Shown piece after piece: positions 8,078 to 15,293 of a stretch of 64,000 nt of DNA. The position numbers and the translations under genes are program-made. Numbering within the stretch: position 1 is the stretch's first letter; each line of letters starts with the position of its first letter. The notes under the pieces are model-generated. The model saw only the letters and a program-made list of their open reading frames with translations. It was not told the DNA's origin and searched no databases. Source of the stretch: Deltaproteobacteria bacterium (GTDB lineage: Bacteria > Desulfobacterota > Desulfuromonadia > Geobacterales > JAJYBI01); assembly GCA_021779095.1 (NCBI GenBank), contig JAJYBI010000006.1, forward strand, positions 62,001 to 126,000, in the 5' to 3' direction.

Positions 8078-8719
8078 TCATCCGACATCAAGCCCGATGA
8101 GCTCAGGCAGCTCGTGAATGCGGGCCAGCAGCCAGCGGGCGGCGGAAAAATCGCCCCCCCGGTTCATCTGCCCAGGCATGGCGGCCACGGTGAGTCCCGC
8201 ACCTGCTGCGGAGCGCACTCCCCGCTCCGAGTCCTCTATCGCCAGGCAGCGTCCCGGGTGGAGACCGGCGCGGGCGCAGGCGGTGAGGTACGGCTCCGGG
8301 TCGGGCTTGGTGGCTACGTAGTCCTCGCGGGTGAGGATAAAATCGAAATAACCGAGGAGGCCGCTCGACCGGTGCATCTGCAGGAAGTTCTCCCGCTGGC
8401 AGCTGGTAACGATCGCCATCGGGAGCCGGCCGCGAAACCGCGCGAGGGTGTCCTCCACGCCCGGAATGGGGCGCGCCTCCTCCCCCAAAAGTCGATAGTA
8501 TTTCGCGTCCCGCACCCGGCGCAGTTCGGCCGCCGCGCCGTCGTCCCGCCCGGCGGCCAGGGTCAGTACGCTCTCCCCCTGGCGCAGGGAGATCCGGCAG
8601 AAGTCGTCCAGGGTCAGCGTCACCCCCACACCTGCCAGCGCCTCGACGTTGGCCTGGAAGTAGAGGTGCTCCGTCTCCATCAGCACCCCGTCGTTGTCCC
8701 AGAAAATCCCGTCGAACAT
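8078..8719 (-). CDS. HAD-superfamily hydrolase, subfamily IA
   Basis: A 213-residue phosphatase/phosphomutase-like protein. Motif I is FWDNDGVLMETE (nucleophile Asp and acid-base Asp), motif II IVTSC, motif III KPDPEPY and motif IV IEDSERGV. The pattern and the cap between motifs I and II fit the beta-phosphoglucomutase/phosphatase branch. The substrate is unknown. The start at 8719 lies behind a GAGAGG/GGGA region. It is followed at short distance by the Imm27-like gene. Confidence 0.88.
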   Translation of the reverse strand: MFDGIFWDNDGVLMETEHLYFQANVEALAGVGVTLTLDDFCRISLRQGESVLTLAAGRDDGAAAELRRVRDAKYYRLLGEEARPIPGVEDTLARFRGRLPMAIVTSCQRENFLQMHRSSGLLGYFDFILTREDYVATKPDPEPYLTACARAGLHPGRCLAIEDSERGVRSAAGAGLTVAAMPGQMNRGGDFSAARWLLARIHELPELIGLDVG

Positions 8720-8832
8720 GGCCGTCCCGCCTCTCTCCATCCGTACAGGCATCATTGTGGCTCAGCATGACCAAAAACTTCAAGCGTGTAAACGGCAATG
8801 GCGGCCGGTCGGCCGCCGCGGAGGCAAGCGGG

Positions 8833-9240
8833 TCAGCGCTTCCTGGTGAGCGGGTCCAGTGGGGAGAGGTCAACCGCCCCCCGGCGTTTGATCACCTTTT
8901 TCGCCGCTCCCCCCGCAGCGAGCCGGGCGACCAGCTCGGGGAACTCCCGGTTCAGCATCTGGCGCACCGCCGCAAAATCGATGGACAGGAGGTCGTCCTT
9001 GCGGAGTCCGCCCCGGCCGGTCAGGAACCGGTCGAGATGCGGATCGGACCTGCGCAGGAACTCCAGCATATCGAGCACGAACAGCTTCTCTGCCGGGAAC
9101 CGTCCCCCCATCAGCCGGTGCAGGTCGTCGGTCTTCAGATTGTTGGCGGCCAGGTGTCGTATCCATTTCTGGCAGTCGCAGCTGAACGCGGTCACCAGGT
9201 CGGCACTGGTCATGGTGAATCTGATTTTCTCTTTGGCCAC
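8833..9240 (-). CDS. Hypothetical protein, Geobacter-type
   Basis: A 135-residue, probably cytosolic protein with CDCQKWIRHLAANN near the N-terminus, a central helical LDMLEFLRRSDPHL and a basic C-terminus. I do not recognise a family. The GTG at 9240 is chosen because GGAG sits 7 nt upstream; an ATG at 9213 is the alternative, with a poorer site. It stands alone, read away from the carbonic anhydrase gene. Confidence 0.65.
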   Translation of the reverse strand: MAKEKIRFTMTSADLVTAFSCDCQKWIRHLAANNLKTDDLHRLMGGRFPAEKLFVLDMLEFLRRSDPHLDRFLTGRGGLRKDDLLSIDFAAVRQMLNREFPELVARLAAGGAAKKVIKRRGAVDLSPLDPLTRKR

Positions 9241-9570
9241 AGGGTACTCCGTTGCAGTGGATATATGCCGGATGATACCGAAAAACCGTCGGCGTGGCAA
9301 CAGCCTCCCCGCTGCGCCGTGGCTGCCGACGTGCCCGACCGCGGATCGTACGCGTGTCTCCGGAGATGCCCATCCCATACCCGGGCATGACGCCGGCATA
9401 GCACTTCGGCATGACCGGCATGAGGACCCCCACCCCGCACTGCCAGTCTTTTTTCATACCGTAGCGCGATTGATTTGATCACTGAAAAAAGGCACTGTTT
9501 GCGCGCACCAGGACGAGTAAATATTTTTCATTGTGTGCCACACACAAATCCCACAAAAGAAGGAGCGAAC

Positions 9571-10395
9571 ATGAAGAAAGTTGTGCACCTCGGTCTTGCC
9601 TTACTGCTGTGCAGCGCGACCTCCGTATCTGCCGCCGGTCACTGGGGCTATTTCGGCCAGCAAGGGATCGAATTCAACCCTGCCCAGTGGGGCGAGGTAA
9701 GCGAATTCTGCAACGGCTGCAGCCAGTCTCCCATCGACATCAACACGAGAAAGACCGTGCGCGGCGACGCGCGGATCGACTTCGACTACGCTGCACAATC
9801 CGTAAGTTCCACCAACAACGGCCACGCGGTCACCGTGTCTCCGAAATCGAGGGCCATCTACATCGACGGCAAGAAATACACCCTCGCCCAGTTCCACTTC
9901 CACACCCTGAGCGAGCATACCGTCAACGGAAGACACTACGACATGGAGATGCACCTGGTGCATGCGGACGACGCATGGCTGGCCGGCGACACGGTCAACG
10001 GGAAGCTCGCCGTTATAGGCGTGTTCATTGAAAAGGGCGAAGAAAACAAGACCCTCCAGAACATCTTCGCGAAGCTGCCGCACTACGACCACGAGACCGG
10101 CATCGGCGAAACGATCTCTGCCGAGATGGCCGCCGACTTCTACAGCCTCCTCCCCGCCGGGCGCAACAGCGGCGACGTCTACTCCTACACCGGCTCCCTG
10201 ACCACCCCGACCTGCAACGAGGTCGTATCCTGGTTCGTGCTGGCAAAACCGATCGAGATGTCCGGCGAACAGATCGAGGCATACCGTGCGCTCTACGAAA
10301 ACCCAGACGGCAGCACGTTCGACACCAACCGCCCCGTACAGCCGCTGAACGGCCGCACCGTTTATTTCGGCAAGATCCTCGGCAAAAGGAACTGA
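9571..10395 (+). CDS. Alpha-class carbonic anhydrase, exported
   Basis: Reversibly hydrates CO2 in the periplasm. The 274-residue precursor starts behind AAGGAG and has a clear signal peptide (residues 1 to about 22, cleavage near VSAAG). The zinc ligands are His109 and His111 (QFHFH) and His128 (MEMHLVH). The QSPIDI motif (52-57) and TGSLTTPTCNEVV are also typical of the family. The cysteines near 47-50 and in TTPTC could form a disulfide. A terminator follows at once, so it is monocistronic. A second, unrelated gamma-type enzyme lies at 62501. Confidence 0.95.
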   Translation: MKKVVHLGLALLLCSATSVSAAGHWGYFGQQGIEFNPAQWGEVSEFCNGCSQSPIDINTRKTVRGDARIDFDYAAQSVSSTNNGHAVTVSPKSRAIYIDGKKYTLAQFHFHTLSEHTVNGRHYDMEMHLVHADDAWLAGDTVNGKLAVIGVFIEKGEENKTLQNIFAKLPHYDHETGIGETISAEMAADFYSLLPAGRNSGDVYSYTGSLTTPTCNEVVSWFVLAKPIEMSGEQIEAYRALYENPDGSTFDTNRPVQPLNGRTVYFGKILGKRN

Positions 10396-10422
10396 TCGGT
10401 TCCGGTCCACACCGGTACCTTC

Positions 10423-10456
10423 AACGGCGGCGCCGCAATCGGCGCTGCCGTTTTTT
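10423..10456 (+). terminator. Intrinsic terminator after carbonic anhydrase
   Basis: AACGGC-G-GCGCCG, loop CAAT, CGGCGC-T-GCCGTT, then T residues. The stem is about 12 bp with one mismatch. Confidence 0.85.
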
Positions 10457-10562
10457 GTTTGAGTCTACTGCAGGGGGAGGGTGGCGGGGTGCATGCAAAC
10501 AAATCGCCGGGAGGGATTGGCGTGGAGACGGGCCGCGACCATGCGTCGTTGCACGAAGAGGA

Positions 10563-11264
10563 TTATGCCCGGTCCAGGTTGTTGGCCACCCAGAGGATTG
10601 CCTGGAAGCGATTCGGGACGTTGATCTTCCGGTAGATCTTGTAGAGATGGCTTTTGATCGTGTGGATACTGACCACCAACTGATCGGCAATGGCCTGGTT
10701 CGATGCCCCCTGGCTCAGGTGGCGGAGGATCTTTTGTTCGCGGACCGTCAGGCGGATGGCGGCCGGATGCGCCTCACGCACCGGGGTCCTCCTCGTGATA
10801 TCCCCGACGATGCAGTTGAACAGAGCCTCCCGCCGATACCAGATCTCGCCTTCCAGTATTTTCCGAATCCCCTTGCAGATCGTATCCAGGGCATCATTGC
10901 GAAAGAACAGCCCCCGGACCCCCCTCCGCAGCGCCTCGCCATCGATCCCGGCATCCGGGTCCGCGTTGAACATGGCGCAGATGCTCTTTCGGGAAGGGGA
11001 GAGGCTGTACGCCATGAGATCTTCCCAGTGGCAGTCCAGGTCCAGATCAGTGGCATCGATGATGACGAGACAGGTTTCCGGCAGTTCATCCGGACCCGCC
11101 GTCGCGGAAGGTTCTTCCGTCGTGCGCCGGCAGTGCAATACCGCATCGTTGACAAGATAGTTGGTCAGCAACTCGTTAAGAAAACGGTTGTGGCCAACGA
11201 CCTGAATGACGCTTCTCTCGCCGTGATGATCGGCCTCGAGCGAAATCTTGTTGAGCCGTTCCAT
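10563..11264 (-). CDS. LuxR/CsgD-like transcription regulator
   Basis: A 233-residue regulator. The C-terminal LuxR helix-turn-helix (about 170-230: LTVREQKILRHLSQGASNQA, then HTIKSHLYKIYRKINVPNR and QAILW) is close to that of E. coli CsgD. The N-terminal 130 residues look like a degenerate receiver: VVGHNRFL replaces the acidic pocket, and no clear phospho-acceptor Asp/Lys set is present. It is therefore likely not controlled by ordinary phosphorylation. In other bacteria CsgD controls matrix production. The target here is unknown. Confidence 0.85.
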   Translation of the reverse strand: MERLNKISLEADHHGERSVIQVVGHNRFLNELLTNYLVNDAVLHCRRTTEEPSATAGPDELPETCLVIIDATDLDLDCHWEDLMAYSLSPSRKSICAMFNADPDAGIDGEALRRGVRGLFFRNDALDTICKGIRKILEGEIWYRREALFNCIVGDITRRTPVREAHPAAIRLTVREQKILRHLSQGASNQAIADQLVVSIHTIKSHLYKIYRKINVPNRFQAILWVANNLDRA

Positions 11265-11612
11265 GGAAAACCCGGACTATTTGACCTTTTTCCCCGCTAG
11301 AGGCGGGCCGGAAGCATTTCCGGAAACGGGGCATTCCGGCCGTCGCATGCAGCCAGCATAAGGATCAAATAATGTGATTATTTTTTTGCAGATGTGTATA
11401 CCAGAAATGCTCCGCTCACGCAATCAGAAGAGTCGCCGTAATGGCGATATACCGATTGATGCATAGACTCGTGCGGTCACGCACGGGGATGCGGAGATGC
11501 GGGGCAACTCCTGCCTGAAACGGCCAGAGCTGCCGATTGGCAGCCCCACCCACAACGCCTGTTTCCCGGAACATCCAGATACCGCGTGCCGCGGGAAGGG
11601 GCGAGTACGACG
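11265..11612. other. Gene-free interval with AT-rich hairpin
   Basis: No convincing gene in 348 bp. The only structure seen is AAATAAT-GTG-ATTATTT followed by T residues (11367-11387). It could be a weak terminator on the plus strand or the AT-rich promoter region of the CsgD-like gene. Confidence 0.5.
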
Positions 11613-11948
11613 TCAGATCCGGTTGGCCTCGTTCTTGTGATAGATGTCGTAGAAAATGACGCTGTTGTCGGGAACTTCGTGACAATGGCCGCAGGCATCG
11701 GCCAGCCTGCGCCCCTCCTTGCGGCACTGCACGCACCAGTGGTAGATGAGACGGTAATCGCTACGGCCGACATACTTCTTGAGCCAGCCATGGTAACCGC
11801 CGTGCATCCATCCGTCGGCATCGTCCGGGTTGTCGAGGAGGCGCTCGATGACCCCGATTATCCGGCTATGGCCCGGCGGGTCGTGCTTTTCGATCTTGTG
11901 CAGCTTGCCGCTGAACTGCGGCGTCGGATGATAGACAAACTGGGACAT
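11613..11948 (-). CDS. RelE-like protein with paired cysteines
   Basis: A 111-residue protein whose middle (GGYHGWLKKYVGRSDYRLIYHW) resembles a RelE/ParE fold. It is followed by two Cys pairs (WCVQCRKEG and ACGHCHE) that could bind zinc, and by DNSVIFYDIYHK. It may be a toxin-like RNase or simply a conserved protein of that fold; no antitoxin gene is next to it. The start at 11948 follows AGGTGA. It lies 62 bp downstream of trmO on the same strand. Confidence 0.75.
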   Translation of the reverse strand: MSQFVYHPTPQFSGKLHKIEKHDPPGHSRIIGVIERLLDNPDDADGWMHGGYHGWLKKYVGRSDYRLIYHWCVQCRKEGRRLADACGHCHEVPDNSVIFYDIYHKNEANRI

Positions 11949-12010
11949 GGGGTCACCTGAAGGGAAGGATACGGTCCATCGTAGTGGATTCGACGCCGGG
12001 AGGCACGGCG

Positions 12011-12532
12011 TCACGTCCGCGGCCGGCGGGGTCCCGGCGCGGAACGGCGCCCCAGCCGGGCGTCCAGCTCGTCGATCCAGCCGGCCCTGGCGCACGGAAA
12101 GGCGTCCGCGTAAGGGACGTACGGTTTGATATCCAGCACCGGTGTGCCGTCCAGCAGGTCCACGCCGCGCAGACGGAGCATCCGGCCGTCGACCGCCACC
12201 AGCTCCACCGCCGACAGGCCGATAGAGTTGGGGCGGTGGGGGGAACGGGTTGCCAGCACCCCCCGCTTGGGTCCGCCCCGGGGCGGCCTGACGGCGCTCG
12301 CCCACCCCTCGCTCAGGTGAAAGGCGAAGATGAGCCAGAGCCGCTCGAAACCGCCCAGGTCCCGGATGACCGTTTCGTCCAGCCAGTCCGCGAGTTCCAG
12401 CGTGGCGGTCGCAAGCTCGCCGGTCGCCGTGCCTGCCACCACCGTCCCCTGGTGGGGCGCGTCGATGCGGCGGGTATAGGGTGAGCGCAGGATGCCGATG
12501 GGGCGATAGGTAAACTGAATGTCGTGGGTCAT
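12011..12532 (-). CDS. trmO: tRNA (t6A37) methyltransferase TrmO
   Basis: A TsaA/YaeB family protein that methylates N6-threonylcarbamoyladenosine at position 37 of some tRNAs, using S-adenosylmethionine. The 173-residue product has IGILRSPYTRRIDAPHQG at the N-terminus, then ERLWLIFAFHLSEGW, PKRGVLATRSPHRPNSIGLS and LDIKPYVPYAD, the signature blocks of the beta-barrel family. The length suits the short form without the C-terminal extension. The start at 12532 places Thr-His before the first motif. Read divergently from the LysA-like gene. Confidence 0.9.
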   Translation of the reverse strand: MTHDIQFTYRPIGILRSPYTRRIDAPHQGTVVAGTATGELATATLELADWLDETVIRDLGGFERLWLIFAFHLSEGWASAVRPPRGGPKRGVLATRSPHRPNSIGLSAVELVAVDGRMLRLRGVDLLDGTPVLDIKPYVPYADAFPCARAGWIDELDARLGRRSAPGPRRPRT

Positions 12533-12759
12533 GTCTGATGCGGGCAATCGGTTGCTGCTGTTCGTGCGATGCACGACAGGCCGGGTATGCTAGCGCACGC
12601 GGCGGGAAGGTGGCAACAAAAATATGGGGATTGCCCCCGTTGAGCCAGACAGGTGTTGCGCCGGACCGGTGGAAAATGCTACATATATCAATCCCTTCGC
12701 GTTGCCCCCGATGGGATCGGGAAATGCGGAGCCATCTCACATTTTATGAGGTTGAAAGC

Positions 12760-14079
12760 ATGACGATGACACACTTCGGTCCGACGAAACTGGACGCAAC
12801 GCTCATCCCGAAGATCGCCGAGCAATGGGGCACGCCGGTCTATCTCCACGACCAGGCATACATCGAGAACAGCTGCGAACAGCTGCTGGGGATGCCCAAC
12901 GCGTTCGGCCTGCACGTCCGCTACGCCATGAAGGCGAACTCGGACCGCACCGTGCTTCGGGTCGTCACCAACAAGGGGCTGGACCTGGACTGCTCGTCGC
13001 TGGACGAAGCGGCCCGCGCCTTTGCTGCCGGCATTCCGTATGCGCGGATGATGCTCACCACCCAGGAGGTGCCGTCCGGCGAGGAGCGCACGGAGCTGGA
13101 GGGAATGATCAAGGCGGGGCTTCGCTACAACGTCTGCTCCATGCAGCAGTTCAGGCTGATCGCCGACTTCGCCAGGAAAAACGGCGTCGACCTCTCCATC
13201 CGGGTCCACCCGGGCGCCGCCGGCGGCGGCGAGAGCGCCACCCGCGACACGGGGAGCGAGTACTCCTGCTTCGGCGTCCACCTGCGGGACGTCCCCACGG
13301 TGAAGTCGATGGCCGACGAGATGGGACTGCGCTTCACCCAGGTGCACGTCCATATCGGTTCCGGGGGAGATCCGGAGAAGTGGCGGGAGAACATCGACCG
13401 CGAGCTGGGGTTCGTGCGCGACTTCTTCCCCGATGCCGTCACCGTCAGCTTCGGCGGCGGGCTCAAGGTTGCCCGGATGCCGGGAGAGAAAAAGGCGGAC
13501 ATCGCGTCCCTCGGCGCCTACGCCAAACAGCGGATCGAGGAGTTCAAGGCCGCCACCGGCCGGAAGCTCACGATGGAGATCGAGCCGGGGACCTTCGTGG
13601 TGGCCAACTCGGGGCATATCATCACGCGGATCATCGACAAGAAGCTCACCAACGAGATGAACTTCCTGATCGTCGACGGCGGGATGGAGCTCCTGACCCG
13701 GCCGCTTCTGTACGGCTCCGAGCACCCGATCGCCATCGTGCGCCAGGACGGCACGCTCTTGTCCAGCGAGTACGACCTGAAGCCTGCCGCCGGACTCAAA
13801 GCCTTCGGGATCGTGGGGCGCTGCTGCGAAAGCGGCGACTCGGTGCGCCTGGACAGCGACGGCAACATCGTGCCGGTGCAGATCGCCGAGCCGGAGATCG
13901 GCGACTTCGTCGTCATCGGCGGCACGGGGGCCTACTCCGAAAGCATGTCGCCGGAAAACTACAACTCCCACCGCAAGCCGGGAGCGGTCATGAAGACCAG
14001 GAACGGCGAACTGGTGCAGATCCGGAAGAAGCAGGTAAGGGAGCAGCTGACGCAGAACGAACTGGACGTCACTTTCTAA
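12760..14079 (+). CDS. lysA: Diaminopimelate decarboxylase-type PLP enzyme
   Basis: A fold-III PLP decarboxylase of 439 residues. It shows RYAMKANSD (Schiff-base Lys), VHIGSGG, SFGGGLKVARMPG, IEPGTFVVANSG and GRCCESGD, the last matching the conserved C-E-S-x-D of diaminopimelate decarboxylase. It would complete lysine synthesis from the dap genes at 26533-29911. The sequence is not the classical lysA usually next to dapA, and an ornithine/arginine or carboxynorspermidine type cannot be fully ruled out. The start at 12760 follows GAGG, with ATG 12766 as an alternative. A strong terminator follows. Confidence 0.72.
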   Translation: MTMTHFGPTKLDATLIPKIAEQWGTPVYLHDQAYIENSCEQLLGMPNAFGLHVRYAMKANSDRTVLRVVTNKGLDLDCSSLDEAARAFAAGIPYARMMLTTQEVPSGEERTELEGMIKAGLRYNVCSMQQFRLIADFARKNGVDLSIRVHPGAAGGGESATRDTGSEYSCFGVHLRDVPTVKSMADEMGLRFTQVHVHIGSGGDPEKWRENIDRELGFVRDFFPDAVTVSFGGGLKVARMPGEKKADIASLGAYAKQRIEEFKAATGRKLTMEIEPGTFVVANSGHIITRIIDKKLTNEMNFLIVDGGMELLTRPLLYGSEHPIAIVRQDGTLLSSEYDLKPAAGLKAFGIVGRCCESGDSVRLDSDGNIVPVQIAEPEIGDFVVIGGTGAYSESMSPENYNSHRKPGAVMKTRNGELVQIRKKQVREQLTQNELDVTF

Positions 14080-14099
14080 CGGATCAATCAGCCTGAGTC

Positions 14100-14137
14100 A
14101 AAAAGAGGCCACGGGGCACGCCCCGTGGCCTCTTTTT
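14100..14137. terminator. Strong bidirectional terminator
   Basis: AAAAAGAGGCCACGGGGC-AC-GCCCCGTGGCCTCTTTTT: an 18-bp perfect stem with A and T runs on both sides, after the decarboxylase gene. Confidence 0.95.
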
Positions 14138-14265
14138 GCATGGCGTGGCCCCACCATCGCGTCTTTTGACTTGCATCATGTTTCCGGGGACCTGCCCCGG
14201 CTATGCTTGTCGGACATGAACAATCAGACATCCGACGGGGACGTCGGCAACGGGGAGGATGAACG

Positions 14266-14553
14266 ATGGGAACATGCGGATGCGGCCACGCGGCCGGTGC
14301 GGGGCCATATGCGGAAGGAAGGGAACTGGTGGAATTCGTGTCACAGGCCCACGGGGGCGGCCTGGTAAACCGGCCGATCCCGGGGGGAGGGCTGGCGACC
14401 AGCTGCCAGGGGTGCGGCGCCCCCTTCACCCTGGCGACCTTTGTCGGCAGCTGTCCGGCGTGCGGCGGCGTCCACGCCGTATCGCCGCCGCGCTGCGACG
14501 ACCCGGCGAACATCCAGTTTGCCGGGGCCGGCTACCGGCCGGCGCGCCCGTAA
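14266..14553 (+). CDS. Small zinc-ribbon-like protein
   Basis: A 95-residue protein with an N-terminal CGCGH and a central CQGCGAPFTLATFVGSCPAC, two CxxC knuckles spaced like a zinc ribbon, then PPRCDDPANIQFAGAGY. It probably binds one metal ion. The function is unknown; similar short proteins occur in Geobacter relatives as I recall them. GGAGG lies 9 nt before the ATG. It may be co-transcribed with the 40-residue membrane protein at 14608. Confidence 0.75.
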   Translation: MGTCGCGHAAGAGPYAEGRELVEFVSQAHGGGLVNRPIPGGGLATSCQGCGAPFTLATFVGSCPACGGVHAVSPPRCDDPANIQFAGAGYRPARP

Positions 14554-14607
14554 CCTGTCCGGCACGGCAACCGCCGTATCCGGAACTTCCGTCGAAGTGG
14601 AGCTGCC

Positions 14608-14730
14608 ATGACAACATCCGGCGAACTGGCCGTCCACATCATCATCTGGGCGCTGGCGGCCGCAGGGATCTTTTTCGGCGGCCGCGCCGCCCGGCGCCGC
14701 CGGAAGCGGGAACGTACCGGCGGGAAATAA
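14608..14730 (+). CDS. Single-pass 40-residue membrane protein
   Basis: The ATG at 14608 (GTGGAG upstream) opens 40 codons: a short polar start, one hydrophobic helix (about residues 7-25, HIIIWALAAAGIFF), then a strongly basic tail (RRRRKRER). The layout is that of a small inner-membrane protein with a cytoplasmic tail. It lies 55 bp after the zinc-ribbon gene on the same strand. A minus-strand frame (14884-14642) overlaps it, and I judge that frame less likely. Confidence 0.45.
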   Translation: MTTSGELAVHIIIWALAAAGIFFGGRAARRRRKRERTGGK

Positions 14731-14975
14731 GCTGCGCGTCGTCTTGCATCGCCATTCCGGACGATGCCTCGTTTTGGGCTGAGCCACCCCATATCCGGTA
14801 GTTCACTAACGGCAACACCGAACGCCACACGTAAATTCTGCCAGTTACGATGTCGGCAAACTTCATGCCTTTTGCCTGGTACATACCCGGGAAGAGGATT
14901 TCCCCGACTCATCAGAACGCAGAATCTGCCGAATACATCATTAACCGGACAATTCGCTAGGGAAAGGGGTTCGTC
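14731..14975. other. Lower-GC interval, no clear gene
   Basis: 245 bp of lower GC content. A minus-strand frame beginning near 14884 or 14866 has a plausible composition at first but runs into Arg/Pro-rich shadow sequence. No promoter or repeat was identified. Confidence 0.3.
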
Positions 14976-15140
14976 ATGTTTCTCAACTGTTACGATGGCT
15001 ACGATGTATGCCGCTTTGCCGTTCGAGTTAAGGAAGGTGTCGATGCCGAGCGGCTCGGCGACCTCATCTCCAAGCTGAACGAGATGATATCGTTCTGGCA
15101 TGTCGGCGCAATTCCGGAAGGAGCCGTTGTCAGGTATTGA
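14976..15140 (+). CDS. Short ORF of 54 residues, possible gene
   Basis: The ATG at 14976 has AAGGGG upstream. The product (MFLNCYDGYDVCRFAVRVKE..., then LGDLISKLNEMISFW) has a balanced composition, an amphipathic helix and two cysteines. The TGA at 15138-15140 overlaps the ATG of a second short ORF (TGATG), an arrangement that suggests coupled translation. No family was recognised. Confidence 0.5.
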   Translation: MFLNCYDGYDVCRFAVRVKEGVDAERLGDLISKLNEMISFWHVGAIPEGAVVRY

Positions 15141-15265
15141 TGCACAAGGGCTTTACCGACGGTCGCTGCCGTAATCTTTCGCACATCAGCAGAGGCGACG
15201 TTGACGACGCCGATGTTCCCGCCGATTATTCCTCATTCTCTCCCCACATAAGGCCGCTCAAGTGA
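15140..15265 (+). CDS. Short ORF of 41 residues, coupled to previous
   Basis: Starts within the stop codon of the 54-residue ORF and encodes a polar peptide (MHKGFTDGRCRNLSHISRGD..., acidic middle, ending HIRPLK). A hairpin with a T-run overlaps its 3' end. It has no ribosome site of its own, so translation would depend on the upstream ORF. It may equally be non-coding leader. Confidence 0.35.
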   Translation: MHKGFTDGRCRNLSHISRGDVDDADVPADYSSFSPHIRPLK

Positions 15266-15280
15266 GGGCCGCCTTTTTTT
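15249..15280 (+). terminator. Imperfect hairpin with T-run
   Basis: AAGGCCGCTC-AAGT-GAGGGCCGCCTT with bulges, followed by seven T residues. It would end transcription of the two short ORFs before the convergent cytochrome gene. Confidence 0.55.
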
Positions 15281-15293
15281 ATGCCAGTACAGG

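Noticed and set aside
14642-14884. Minus-strand 80-codon frame starting MYQAKGMKFADIVTG
   Set aside because: The first 60 residues look plausible, but the end is an Arg/Pro-rich shadow, and it overlaps the small plus-strand membrane protein. Too weak to call.
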